Below the pieces are notes generated by a model, which was not told where the DNA came from, made no database searches, and saw nothing but the letters and a program-made list of their open reading frames with translations. The position numbers were made by a program, and so were the translations under genes. Source: Bedellia somnulentella (Eukaryota; Arthropoda; Insecta; Lepidoptera; Bedelliidae). From it: DNA of 64,000 bases. The stretch spans positions 17,360,001 to 17,424,000 of the forward strand of contig OY755177.1 of assembly GCA_963576735.1 (NCBI GenBank), read 5' to 3'. Positions 30,380 through 43,100 of the stretch are shown piece by piece; the first letter of the stretch is position 1, and each line of letters starts with the position of its first letter.

Positions 30380-30525
30380 AAATCCGAAGTGAGAAGAATA
30401 AAAGAGCATGTATGAGAAGAATAATGAATATAAGGGAAGCAGGAGAGGTTTGTCAAGATCGTACTAAGTGGCGATCGATAGTCTCTGCCTACCCCAATGG
30501 GAATAATGGGCGTGAGTATGAGTAA
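30380..30525 (+). pseudogene. LINE 3'-end fragment
   Basis: aataaaagagcatgtatgag, gaggtttgtcaagatcgtac, ctaccccaatgggaataatg and ggcgtgagtatgagtaag: the last codons and tail of the same LINE as 40137-40440. Confidence 0.65.
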
Positions 30526-30754
30526 GTAATAAACTAAATTATCGCATATTTTTCAACCCAGGATAGTGCGCCATCACAGTTCCAATTAGCGATTCACCGC
30601 CACTATGTAACTAATAACAGCGAGCTGTCCTAATGAGTTTGCGAGAATTGTTTGAGGTTAGGTCATTCAGGTCGACGTAATTAGACGAGGCTTTCAAGGA
30701 TTTAGGGTGATTTTTTGGTTTGTTATTGGAAGATGTACCAATACTGAAATTACA

Positions 30755-30982
30755 TACATATACATATACTCACAGCTATAGATCCCAAGAAGGGGTAGCC
30801 AGAGCTAAGGAATAAAAAAAAACCTGTGGGGAAAAGATGGTAATATAAAGGATGTTGGTGATGGGTCTCCAACCGCATCGCCCAAAAATCCTTTAAAAGC
30901 CTCAATACCGTTAGTCGCCTCTTACGTACACCCACCGGAAGAAATGGGATAGTGCTATTCTAAGCCGACACTACACGGCATT
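30755..30982 (-). repeat. SINE A copy
   Basis: catacatatactcacagcta to ccgacactacacggcattac. Confidence 0.75.
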
Positions 30983-31980
30983 ACATACGTAGCACTAAAT
31001 TACATACGTGGGCCAAACATTTTTAAGGTTTCATAGAGATGACTCCTTTGAATAAATAATACAGAATACAAGATAACGTTTATGCCTTATCCCTGAAGTC
31101 ATGTTCTTCTTCTTTTTGTCTCGTGTGTTTTTTTTATTAATTATTTAATTTATTTATTGCAAAGCAATCGAAACGTTTGTGAATCTCTTTCCAAGATTTA
31201 CAAATTATTTCCTCCCTATCATTGGCACTACAATTTTAATCTCAAGCAAACCAATTTCTTCTTTCCTCAATCATGCTAGCTATTTAGATTTAAAAACAAA
31301 GATTCAAATATATGAAATGATTATAGGCGATGAGACTAGATACACATTCTCAACCAACTTTAATTTTACAACCTTATCCTCACTAAATTTTCAAAACTGG
31401 CTGGGTATTTCCTAGTTCCGAAACTTTGGCTATCTTTATTTTTGGATCTATAGCCGTGATTATAATGTATGTAAAGATTAAACATATTATATATACATAT
31501 TATTAACACTTTAGCTAGGTAATAATCCTTGCATTCATCCGTTTCACATAAGAGCCCTGACCCATCCCACGGAACAAACGAAGCGTGGCGAATATCATCT
31601 TTTGACATTGGCTTCAGTTGGCTTCAAGCCAGGAATTATTCGATTCTTGTTATTTCACGATACAAGTGGAATTATTTATGCTATAAACACAATTATCTGA
31701 AACTAAAACACCTTTGTTTCTATTCTAGAATCGTGAGTGTGATTCATATATCAAGGTCGTTAAAGGTGAAGGATCATGAGAAATTCGATTAGTCTTTCTT
31801 GTCATGTGAGTAGTCCGAGAAATCTGTGAACTCAAATTACTTTTACCTGTTTTCTGTTTCATCAACTTTCAAAGTGTCTGAGGTATTTCTTATTTGAACT
31901 GTGTCTATCCGTTTAGGTTTTTCTTGCTGTGATATATTCTTACATAGTTAGTCTATACATACACATGTTTGTAATAAATA
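30983..31980 (+). other. Spacer between genes 2 and 3, mostly unassigned
   Basis: AT-rich. A strongly eroded SINE A relative may lie at about 31340-31470 (accaactttaattttacaac, tctatagccgtgattataat). No exon or RNA gene seen. Confidence 0.4.
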
Positions 31981-31984
31981 TATC

Positions 31985-32040
31985 ATCATTATCGTCCCCC
32001 TATAGACATCCACTGCTGGGCATAATTCTCCCCGAAGATC
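31985..32040 (-). repeat. Short LINE 3' fragment
   Basis: atagacatccactgctgggc: the widespread lepidopteran LINE end also seen in the longer fragment at 32905-33180. Confidence 0.45.
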
Positions 32041-32046
32041 AATAAG

Positions 32047-32583
32047 AAAGCATATACATATACGACGGAAGAAAACTTGGGGGAGTGATGTTAGTGGCCA
32101 CACCCGAATACGAGTTGCGTCGAGTGGAGCTGCCGGGCGAGGTCAGTGCGGATGATTTTGCGTTTGAAATATTGGTAGCGCGGGTATATCAAAATAATCG
32201 ACATTTGTATTGTATAGCAGTTGTATATATATACCACCGAGTAGCGACTTTCACTATTTAAAACTTTTTGATATATTAGAGCAGCTGTGTTCTAAATTTA
32301 GAGATAAATTAGTAATATTGGGGGATTTTAATTTGTACTCTAGCTCAGTTGATATATTGAATTATTATGAATATTTTCTAGCGTATTGTGGAGTCAGTCA
32401 GGAGAATAGGATACTAAACAAGAATGGCCGCTGCCTTGATTTAGTTATTGGTTCGACAAATAGTAACATATGTGTCACGTTATCCGAGGAACCATTAGTG
32501 AATATAGATGCACACCACCCACCCTTAGAGATTTGTTTAAGTCCTGTTTGCAAATGTTGCAATATTGTATATGAAATTATTTA
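32047..32583 (+). pseudogene. LINE endonuclease-domain remnant with a frameshift
   Basis: Two frames cover one APE-type endonuclease. The first, from about 32066, reads GRKLGGVMLVATPEYELRRV and on to HLYCIAVVYI. After a shift in the (ta) run near 32223-32233 the second reads PPSSDFHYLKLFDILEQLCS, DKLVILGDFNLYSSSVDIL and LDLVIGSTNSN, ending at TAA after SPVCK. The G-D-F-N motif is the catalytic Asp-Asn. No reverse transcriptase part follows, so this is a dead fragment. Confidence 0.72.
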
Positions 32584-32904
32584 ATTACCAAAATAATCCT
32601 TTACCGGAATATTTACAAGCTGAAAACCATTACGCAGCAATTTGAGCTTTAAAGGATGGCATTCCAGATTATTAAGCTGTTGCGTGCCCGAGTGCCATTA
32701 CTTGGCAATTCATTAAGCAAATTTGTGTCAACACAACATACACATTTACAAGCTGCTAACCATGTCAAGGATGATAAAATCAAAGATGACTTGCAGAAAT
32801 ATGCACTGAATTTTACTTGTGAAAATTATTGTTATTACTTTCTTTTTTAACTGGCATTACATCCACTGTTTTTTGGGTGTCAAATGGATTAGAGATTAAA
32901 GTAA

Positions 32905-33180
32905 TTACCATCACCAGTCAATAGACGTCCTCTGCTGGACACCGGCCTCCACCAACCCTCTAAACAACGACCGATCCTGTGTTGTCCTCATCCATCGGAT
33001 TCCTGATATCATGGCCAAATCGTTGATCCACCTTGTGGTAGGCCTACCCTCATTGCAACGTGCCTTGCCCCTTGCCGCTTAAGTTGTGTTGGCTAAGTCG
33101 GTGACCCTGGTTTTATGGATCTTCTCGTTACGTATTCAATCGAGTAATGAAACTCCTAACATAGCCTATGGAATTGTTAC
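32905..33180 (-). pseudogene. LINE C-terminal remnant, second family
   Basis: On the minus strand pieces of MLGVSLLDRI..., TRVTDLAQ, GRPTTRWINDLAMISGN can be read across several small shifts, ending in gaggacgtctattgactggt. Typical end of an endonuclease-reverse-transcriptase LINE ORF (V-G-R-P-x-x-R-W-x-D-D). Confidence 0.6.
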
Positions 33181-33224
33181 AGTAAGATGATATTATTACT
33201 GAGTCCGGAAAATTTAAACCGCAG

Positions 33225-33312
33225 ATGAAGAAGAGGTTTGTCAGGATCCTACAAAGAGTCTCTGCCTTCCCCAATGGGAAATAATGGCCTGATTATACGT
33301 ATGCATGTATGT
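33225..33312 (+). repeat. LINE 3'-end fragment
   Basis: gaggtttgtcaggatcctac then ccttccccaatgggaaataa and a tgcatgtatgtatg tail; same family as 40137-40440. Confidence 0.6.
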
Positions 33313-33378
33313 ATGACGTGAAAAATCTTTAATTAAACGTCAAGCCGTATATCCTTACAGAGAGGAAGACCGGGGGGC

Positions 33379-33527
33379 TGATTATGTACCTTTAGCGACT
33401 GCGATTGTGTCGTAAGTTGCAATATTGTCGCTGTCAAAAGTGCCAAATCGCATACAAATTTATGACATTGACAGCGACAATCGAGCAACTTGCGACACAA
33501 TCTTCAGTCGCAAAAGATACGTAATCA
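33379..33527 (+). mobile_element. Palindromic MITE, about 149 bp
   Basis: Left arm gattatgtacctttagcgac...ttgtcgctgtca; right arm ttgacagcgacaatcgagca...aaaagatacgtaatc. Arms complementary over about 60 bases with a loop of about 30. Confidence 0.72.
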
Positions 33528-33811
33528 AGGGGCGGGAGAAGTAGCTGTATTGCGTTGGAAAGTGAATAAATGACTTTCTTAATATTTTACATCATATATA
33601 CATATATAACCTCAAGGCCTCATAAATATTTATTTCACTTGAACTGAATACATTATACACTTTTCTAAAGAAAATTATATATTTTTCAGATTACGGGCTA
33701 CAAATGCTGGCCAACTATACGCGAACAGAACATATACAATTTTTATATTTACAGATTTACATTCTACAGTAGTAGACCTATTTTACAGTATTTTTCACAA
33801 CTGATTTATTG

Positions 33812-34052
33812 CCGTGTAGTGTCGGCTTAGAATAGGACTACCCCGTTTCTACCGATGGGTGTACGTAAGAGGCGACTAACGGTATTGGGGCTTTTAAGTG
33901 ATTTTTGGGCGATGCGGTTGGAGACCCATCACCAACAACCTTTACTTTTACCATCTTTTTCCCACTCACATTTCCAAAAGTGGCTGAGGAATTTCTAATT
34001 CCTTAGCTCTGGCTACCCCTTCAAGGGATTCATAGCCGTAAGTATAAATATG
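33812..34052 (+). repeat. SINE A, full-length copy
   Basis: gccgtgtagtgtcggcttag to atagccgtaagtataaatat. Confidence 0.78.
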
Positions 34053-34511
34053 TATGTATATTTATAAAACTGCAGTACAGTACTTAGTAATATTTAATGA
34101 CATACACTTCTTCGAGCATCAATCTATTCTAATAGTGAGATTTTGCAGTATTAATTAGTCTTTAGTCGCCTCTTACGATCACCTATGTGAAGAAATGGTG
34201 TAGTGCTATTCTAAGCAAATAAGTTACCTTAATAACCTCAAAGCCTGGAGTTCACACCCGTGGGGACAAATGGGTTAGTAGCGATAGCTTGTAAGAAAAC
34301 CTCTATAGTTATTTTAATGCAGGTAAAGCATAGTGGGCGAGGAATGCAGGTATAAGCATCACGGAACAATGCATTCACCAAACCTACGCCTTCATTATGT
34401 TGAGGATTAATATTAAAATGTAGAGCAGTAGCATTTCTTTTAAGGTTCAGTGGAGATTTGTGATGTTTAGGTGACTAATTCGCATTTTATAATAAAAAAA
34501 AAATAAAATTA

Positions 34512-35865
34512 CCGTAAAGTCGGGTTACTTTAGCTACTTTTTTCTAACAATTTTATAAAAATCACTGCTGTAGAGTTGGGGTAAGAGTTTATAACAGTTT
34601 ATTGGTTTTAAATGGTTTATGAGGATCAAAACTAACCAGAAATATATATATATTTTATTAAAACTGTGACCATAATTTTTTATATATTTTTTTACTTTGA
34701 GCCAAAGTTGTTCTAAAAAGAGGGTAACTTTGGCTTGCATTTTTTTTACACTCCATAACGATACTTAATCAAATTCTTAGTCAATTTAAACACTTTTAAG
34801 TGATAGAATATAAACAAAAGAAACATCTGACATATAAAAAAGTTTAATTTTCAAAGGAAACTTTAACAAAACATTTTTTTTCTAAAAACAACAAGCAGCA
34901 AGCTAACAAAAGGTTAAAAACTTTATAATATTTATTATAAAAAACGTTTTTTTTTACTTTATACTAATAAAATATCAAAAATAGTAGGAACTTAAGTCAT
35001 ACAGTATCTAATCAGCCAGTCTTATAAATGAGAATCATCGTTATTTTACTTGTTGTCAACAGGCGAGGAATTTGATCTTTTGGTGTAGTGGGCCTTGCTC
35101 TTCCAGTCCAATAGAATATGACGTCACTTGCATTTAAGGGGCTTAAAGTAAGCAACATCCAGTGAGTGAAGAATGTGTATTGCATTAGGAGGCAAACAAA
35201 CGAACGCAATGTTTGGCTTTTCACAGTCCGACAGGACGTTAGGACTCTTTAGGATCTTCTATGTTCTTTCACCCATATTTTTTCCTAAGAATGGGAATGA
35301 GATGTTTGATAAACCAATCCTCAAAGGTCACTGTATCTATCCATCCGCTTTTGGTCCTGCTGTATCTACCCTTGTCTGGGTCATTCATAGTCTAGGTAGT
35401 TTAAAGACAACATTGTAAAAGATAAAGATAAAGTAACATTGGCTCAACAGCCAAAGTAACCCGAATATATGAGTTAAAGTAACCCCACACTTAATTTTGA
35501 ATATTTTAGTACTCAAACTTATGATAACACTATAGTTTCTGCCGTTATTTTACTTATGAATAAATTTCTGACCACAACAAATAAAATAATAAAGTAAAAC
35601 TTACCTAAAACCCACTGTTTCACAAGAAAGTTTGCAGACGTAAATCGTCCAAGTGTTCATGGCAGGTAAGTTTGAATTCAAACTGACAGTGAAAACTCAT
35701 GTCAGAACTGTGCAACCAATAAAAAACGAGTGCTAATACCGCCATCTAACATTGGCAAATTCAACTAGATAGTTTGCCACCATAGTAACGATGAGGTGGG
35801 AAGTTTGATTTTTTCCGGTTTGAGCCATAGTTACCCGCTAGAGCTAAAGTAACCCGCTCTTACGG
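34512..35865 (-). mobile_element. TA-flanked DNA transposon remnant (pogo/Tigger-like)
   Basis: 1354 bases with TA on each side (34510-34511, 35866-35867) and about 24-base terminal inverted repeats: left ccgtaaagtcgggttacttt, right (inverted) ccgtaagagcgggttacttt. The middle, minus strand, holds fragments of a DDE_1 transposase. Further copies of the aaagtaaccc motif lie inside near both ends. Stops, frame changes and AT-rich filling show it is long dead. Confidence 0.78.
35060..35375 (-). pseudogene. DDE_1 (pogo/Tigger/jerky-like) transposase remnant
   Basis: Minus strand about 35375-35280: GRYSRTKSGWIDTVTFEDWF then IKHLIPILRKKYG and a stop. In another frame, about 35220-35060: NIAFVCLPPNAIHILHSLDV then AYFKPLKCK, stop, RHILLDWKSK. 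The R-T-K-S-G-W-x-D..F-E-D-W-F and L-P-P-N-x-x-H-x-x-x-x-L-D-V blocks are the DDE_1 signature. The segment with the second catalytic Asp between them is missing or unreadable. Confidence 0.78.
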
Positions 35866-35867
35866 TA

Positions 35868-36675
35868 TGTTCAAATTTATTGACACGAAAAGATTCCGTT
35901 TTAATATTTGGAAAAGGTGGCAGTTTAATTATTATCATACTGGTGTTATGATCGCCATATTTTCATTAAGACATAAACGGACTAATAAAAAGGCTTAAAA
36001 AGGCTAAAAAACTAAAAATAAACATTGTTGAATATTTATCAAACTTATAATGATCTGTGTCTTTCACCGTGATAATAATAAGAAAACCCACTATATTATA
36101 AGATTGTTTTAAGCCGAATTGCAAATAAAGAAACCATATTAGATTCATCATGTCTCTATGTCTGTCCGTATGTCACGGCAATTTATTTCCAAAACTTAAA
36201 AAGCTACGTAGTTCAAAATTAAAAGGGTTCTTTTGAAAGGGTTTCTTTTGAAATAGCACATTTTTTAAACAGTAAATGTATATTTGTATTTCATACAAGA
36301 ACTATGAAAACCAAAGTTATGATTTGAAAAATATACATGTTGATAATAATATATCGTTTTGCTGATCTATACTTGCCACAACGAAAGCGTCCACAAATAA
36401 ACGAAATCCTCCATTATTTATTTAACTTAATACATTCCTTGAAAATTATAAATCAAAAGTGGTTATATTTTCTACGTAGTAAATCTTTTTAAACATGAAT
36501 CAACATTTCTAAAGGCAGCACATTACTTTCCAACATCGAACACTAATATAAAAAATGTAAACATGATCGGTTTCTATCAGAATTGCCGCCACAAACCCGT
36601 ATTGCATCGCTGTTGGCGGGAAAATCTGACAACACGGCGCCGAAGACGGTCGTGTGCCGCGTAAAAAAAAACAAA
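35868..36675 (+). promoter_or_regulatory. Upstream region of APN gene 3
   Basis: AT-rich, no repeat recognised. A TATAAAAAA at 36547-36555 lies about 130 bases before the ATG at 36676 and could be a TATA box. Unlike gene 2, no dense GATA-site cluster was noticed. Confidence 0.3.
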
Positions 36676-37145
36676 ATGATTTTAAAATACGCCGCGTTCT
36701 TTTTCCTTTTTCATAATTCAGCCAGTGCTTATTTTCTGAATGAAGAAGAATGTCTTAACTACACAGTGTATCCAGTGCAATATGAATTAACGATTTTCCC
36801 GCATATTTATAAAGACGGATCATCTTATATTGATTGTGATATTATCATAACAATAATTGCTAACTCTCCAAATGTACGACACATTGAATTGGATGCTAAG
36901 GAATTGGAAATAATTTTGGATTCGATTAAGGTTGTAAGTAGTAATGAAGTGAATATTTTAAGTGACCTACAACCTTATGAATATGACCGTAGTAGAGGAA
37001 AACTGAGTTTGTACTTGAAAGAAGATTTGGAAATGTATAGTTTGAGACAGACTCAGTACTTTATTAAAATGATGTATAGAAAAGTTCTGAAGAATGAAGA
37101 AGAGGGTATATTTGTAGTTACTTATGAAGACAGAGGTATTCAAAA
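36676..37145 (+). CDS. APN-like gene 3 exon 1
   Basis: 470 bases, donor gtaagt. Signal peptide, then YPVQYELTIFPHIYKDGSSY and ELDAKELEIILDSIKVVSSN. Covers the span of gene 2 exons 1 plus 2, so the intron between those is absent here. Confidence 0.85.
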
Positions 37146-40100
37146 GTAAGTTATTTTTTCTTTTACTAGTTATATTTAGATTTAGCTGTATGGTTTTTAT
37201 TGTGCAGAATTTTTTTTGAACTGGATTTCATCTTCTGTTCAAAACTCGGCCATTATTTTAGTAATTCAATATAGTACAACATCCTTACTTTAAAAAATTA
37301 TGTGGAAGAGAAACAATTCTAATATATTCTCAAAAGTTGCTGAGGAATTTCTCATTCCAAAAGTTCTGGCTACCCCGTTAAGGGATTTATAGCCGTGAGT
37401 ATATGTATGTATGTATGTATTCTCAATTTGACTTTACCAAGGACTTTGGCAAAATATGCACACATACATATACTCAAACCATTAGTTCCCATTGGGGTAG
37501 GCAGATACTATCGATCGCCACTTTGACATTAAATAATATAATAAATATTAAATAAAAGTGAATAAAAGTGTGCGTTAAATCAAACTCATGGTAGTGTGCC
37601 TGCATACATTTTCAGTTGGTGACATATATTTGGATAATTTTATCTAAGAGCCTAAGGCCTTATGCTCTAATTTTGGTTCATATTCTATGGCTGTGTAAAA
37701 TATTATACACTTCTATCAATTGTAGTGCTAAAAGAGGGCGAACGAAAAAACAGCTTAAAATGCTGAAGAGGTTTGCCGAAATATTAATTAATAGTATGTG
37801 CTTACCCCGATAGAAATGTGTATAGAGTCATATGTAGATAGAAACAATGACATACATTCATAAACTCACTGCTATAAGTCCCAAAAAGGGTTGGCCAGAG
37901 TTTCAAAACTAGAAACAAAACTGGCGATCGATAGTCTCTGCCTACCCCAATGGGAACTAACGGCGTCAGAATATGTATGTATATATGTAAACTTCTCAGC
38001 CACATTTGGAAGTTGATAGGTGACAAGATGGTAAAATAAAGTATCGTTGGCGATAGGTCTCCATCGGCATCGTCCAAAACCCATTTATAAAGCCCCATAC
38101 CCTTAGTCGCCTCTTACGACACCCGTGGGTAGAAAGGGGTAGTATCACTCTAAGCCGGCACTATACGGCAAAAATATTCATATTCTAAAAATTAACATAA
38201 GTAATGCAAGTGCACTATATCCATCACTGAAAATACGGCAATAGTAATATCCGAAGCAAATTTCGTCAATTCAAGGCTAGTTTCAAAAATAGAACATTAG
38301 CAAGGGAAACTCGCATATTTAGATCCAGATGCATTCGACTAGTGTAACAAAAGCATTCAACGGAACTTTTTGCATTACTAGTATTTTACACACACACATA
38401 CTCATAACACACTCATGCACATATATACACACACATGCACATACACACACCCTTGAGATATCGTGGATCAAAACAATTTTGCTTTTAATATTTTTGTTAA
38501 TATCTATTTTATTTCCTCTGAAAATTGTATGTATTTGTTAGAGTTACTTGCTATAAAAAAAAACATGTGTTGAAAATCAAATGTAACGTAAAAACAATAT
38601 TTTTGTTAGATATGTTTTCTGTTCATCTGTGAACATCTGTTATTGGCCTTACTTGATTTCTATTATTAACTGTGTATTATTATTTATGTAGCTGTTGATG
38701 TTCCTAATAAAAAAAAAAAAAATGAAGTTTTCCGAGACTTGCAATAAAGAATCAGGCACTAAAAAATTAACGCATCTGCGTTGTAAATATGTTATTTGAC
38801 GACGTCCGTAGCCGAGTGGATAGGTAACTAGCTCCTCAGTCCGGAGGTTGCGGGTTCGATCCCCGCTGAGAGCAACATTTGTGTGATGAGCATACATGAT
38901 TGTTTCTTAGTCTTAGATGTTTTTATATGTATATCATGTTAAATATATCGTTGAGTTAGTATCCCATAATTTACAATTTCTACTTAGTTTGAGGCTAACT
39001 TGATCTGTGATAATATGTCCGTGTCCGTATATATTTTACAGCATCGCCCATTTAAATGGGCCAGAAAAGTTTTATAATAAACGAGATGCAAAGGTTATTT
39101 CTTTAGAACTATGTATCCATCCCTATGTCACTATCAATACTCATAAATGTCCCCGCCCAAAGATTCGAACCTACTCTAAATATGCTATAGTCAAACATAT
39201 GGGCAGGTGCGTGGTGGCAGACATTAGCGATCATTACCCATTATAACGTTACTGGGTGAACCTTGAGCTTCAGAACCGATATCATATTGTAACTTGATGT
39301 TTTCTCCATAACCCATATTAAAATCACATACATAAATACATATTCTCACGGCTATAAATCCCTAGAAGGGGAGCCAGAGCCAAGGAATAAGAAATTTCTC
39401 AGCCACTTTTGGAAACTTGTGTGGGGAAAAGATGGTAAAATAAAGGTTGTTGGTGATGGGTCTCCAACCGCATCGCCCAAAATCCCTTAAAATCCCCCAA
39501 TACCGTTAGTCGCCTCTTACGTACACCCACCGGAAGAAATGGGGTAGTGCTATTATAAGCCGGCACTACACAACATATAAAATAAAATCGACTTCTTTTG
39601 TAAAATATTTATAGCTGAGCAGTGTCAGCTAAGGACAGGGCTAAGCAGCTAAACACAGCGCGGGTGTCGTAACACTTAGGGTTTTAGGGATTTTGAACTG
39701 ATTGTTGTGATTGGTGACTCAATTCCCAACTAATCTTTATAGTTTTACCATCTATACCATATATTAAACAATATTGTAGAGTTTAAATCTTTTTGTTCAT
39801 GAAAACCTCATGTGGGGATTATTACTAATAAATAAAGAATAAATAAAGGAAAGAAAAATTTCGACACAGGCCTTCCGAATTAGTAAAAATTCGGAGGTAG
39901 GAAACGCAAACACTACATAAACGTGTAAAAGAAATAAAGGATAGAAGAATTTCGCGCTGGCAGCCATTGACACGGTGGCTCAATTGGCAGAGCGTCGGTG
40001 CGTATACCCGAGGTCGCGAGTTCGATTCCCGCCTGTGGCGAAATTTTTCTTTCCTCTATTTATTAATATTGTAGAGCTCTGGCTACTTTATTGGGACTTA

Positions 40101-43100
40101 TAGCTGCAAGTAGATGATATTGTAAGAAAGATAGATAAAGGAATGTTGAGATGGTTTGGGCACATAGAGAGGATGGATGATAGAAAATTGGTAAAAGGGA
40201 TCTATAGAGCTAGTGTGGATGGTAATGTTAGTAGAGGACGACCACGGAGAACACACTTGGACCAAATTGAGAGTGTGCTCAAAAAGGCTGGCGTCCAAAG
40301 TATAAAGAATAAAAGAGCATGTATGAAAAGATTGATGGATGTAAACGAAGCTAGAGAGGTTTGTCAGGATCGTACAAAGTGGCGATCGATAGTCTCTGCC
40401 TACCCCAATGGGAACTAATGGCGTGAGTATATGTATGTACGTATGTTATAGCTGCAAGTGTATATGAGCAAGCATTTATAGATTGCAAACTGCCTTTTGC
40501 GTTTAAACCAGAGAACCATCCTAGCCAAGGTCATTTAGTGCAATACAAACTTTGATACATTAACCTAAAGGGTAAGCAAAATATCTTATTCAGAAAAACT
40601 GTATGTCTCTTATGACCTTTTCTAGATACTAACATCTAGCTGTGTTTAATGAATAATTTAATTCATCCTTAAGAATTAGTTCACCCACATACAAACTATA
40701 ATAATGCAATAAAATGCGAAATAAGCTTAATAGTTTTTAACCTATTATAGATAGGAGGGCCAACACGAAAGCTATTTTAGTGACACGATATCAGTTAGAA
40801 TGTGATGACAGTATACGTTACTAAGTAAGCGAAAGAGATGGGTGTTTTGTTTGTTTGTTTGTCACTCGTACTAGCTGTAATAACCTTCTTAACATTACAT
40901 TTCCGTTTGTATGACAAATCTAGTAATTGCTATGTTTTGACCTTCCACCTACACTTTTGTGTGAATCGTTTACGTATGTTTTTATTCAAGTCTTTAATTC
41001 AACTGTCATCGTTATTTGATCTTATTTTCTTAAAAAAGCACAGTGTCGTCCCATTTAAACGGGTTATTACTAATAAATAAAGAATAAATAAAGGAAAGAA
41101 AAGTTTCGACACAGGCGGGAATCGAACCCGCGACCTCGGGTATACGCCCCCGTCGCTCTGCCAATTGAGCTACCGTGTCAATGGCTGCCAGCGCGAAATT
41201 CTTCTATCATTTATTTCTTTTACACGTTTAAGTAGTGTTTGCGTTTCCTACCTCCGTATTTTTACTGATTCGGAGGGCCTGTGTCGAATTTTTTCTTTCC
41301 TTTATTTATTAGTAATAATCCCCACATCAGGTTTTCATGAACAAAAATATTTAAATCATTTAAACGGGTATCGTGAGAGACGACTTAAAATATTGTGTAT
41401 GTACGAATGTTAATGTGTGTTTTTGTGTTAAGAGTTTTAAACTTTTTTTAAAATTATTATCTAAGAACGTATCGCAATAACAATCCGGCTAATGCTTGAA
41501 CCGCCGCATTACAAAAGGCGCCGTTTTAGATAACGGCTAGCCGTAATGTAAAACGGCGGATTATATAATCCGACTGCGACATATATTTACTAACTTTAAT
41601 TGTAAAAATAATTAATATTTCCTTTTCACAGTTTTTTTTCTGAAATGGGTTAATGCTATCCTAAACTGATGCTAGACAGCAATAGAAAAAATAGTTAATT
41701 TAAGCCTCTACCTTGACAAAAACAATGGAGTCACAGTCCATTGATCAGCTAATTAACCATTAACTAATGTCAGATGCCCCGAAATGGGTACTATGGAAAC
41801 TCGAACGAATTTATAGTTGTCCAATATAAACGTACCAATACCAAAGTTACATGGTAACTCGCTTTGAGTTAAGAAATGCTTAGTTTTGTACTTTTTATAC
41901 AATTTTGACGACTTCCATGGTGTTTGGCTAGGAGACTAGCCAGCTGGTGGCGGCTTTGATTCTTGCTGAGGTCAACATTTATTTGAATAATAAACATGAC
42001 ATTAGACTTAATAAGGTTGTTGTTCGACACAGGCGGCACAACATTTTGACACAGGCGGGAAACAAACCCGCAACCTCGGGTATACGCCCCCGTACGCCCC
42101 GAAATTTTTATATCCTTTATTTATTCTTTATTTATTAGTAATAATCCCCACATGAGTTTTTCATGAACAAAAAGATTTAAATTGGGAAGAAATTGTTAAA
42201 TAAATAGTTTTGGGGATGAGTCTCCAACTACATCGCCCAAAAATCATTTAAAAAGCCCCGATACCCTTTAACGATCACACATTTGAAGAAATGGGGTAGT
42301 GCTATTCTAAGCCGACACGACACAGCAACATTCAATCAACAACAATATTTAAAATACCTGACTAACCCACAATAAAACCACACTGGTGAATAAATGTGTG
42401 TATGTTAAAGGTCATTCTGTTATTACATCGAACTATCTAGTTCTGAGTGCGGCCCTGCCTTTGTTACTAATGTTCTTTGTGGACTATCCCCACAGAACGG
42501 CGGGCGACTCCGATGGAATGCAATAACAATATTCATAATATTTATTTTTTGTGAAACTATACCAAAAAAAATATATACATACCTTTCAACTATTATTATA
42601 ATAATAATATTATTTAATTTAATGTTTTTTGACATGAATTCCTCATGTGGGGATTATTACTCATAAATAAAAGATGTTATTAAAGGAAAGAAAAATTTCG
42701 ACACTGGCGGGGTTAGAACCCGCGACCTTCGGGTATACGCCCCCGCCGCTCTGCCAACTGAGCTACAGTGTCAGTTGGCATCCAGCGCGAAATTTCTCTA
42801 TCCTTTGCCTCTTTTTTTTACACGTTCAAGTAGTGTTTGCGTTTCCTACCTCCGAATTTTAACTAATTCGGACGGCCACTTGTCTACCTTTTCAGATAGA
42901 ATGCAAATGTTGGAAACGCCTAACTATCACATAATTTAATGTTTTTTGACATGAATTCCTCATGTGGGGATTATTACTCATGAATAAAAGATGTTATTAA
43001 AGGAAAGAAAAATTTCGACACTGGCGGGGTTAGAACCCGCGACCTTCGGGTATACGCCCCCGCCGAAATTTTTCTACCGAAATACACCCGAAGGTCGCGG

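Noticed and set aside
36583..36675. Upstream extension of gene 3 exon 1 (frame opening PPQTRIASLLAG)
   Set aside because: The extension begins at TTG, not ATG; the ATG at 36676 directly opens a signal peptide.
39046..39061. gcccatttaaatgggc palindrome
   Set aside because: 16 bases, AT centre, no context; within chance for this much sequence.
41480..41580. Possible MITE around aacggctagccgt
   Set aside because: Arms are only partly complementary and no target duplication is visible.
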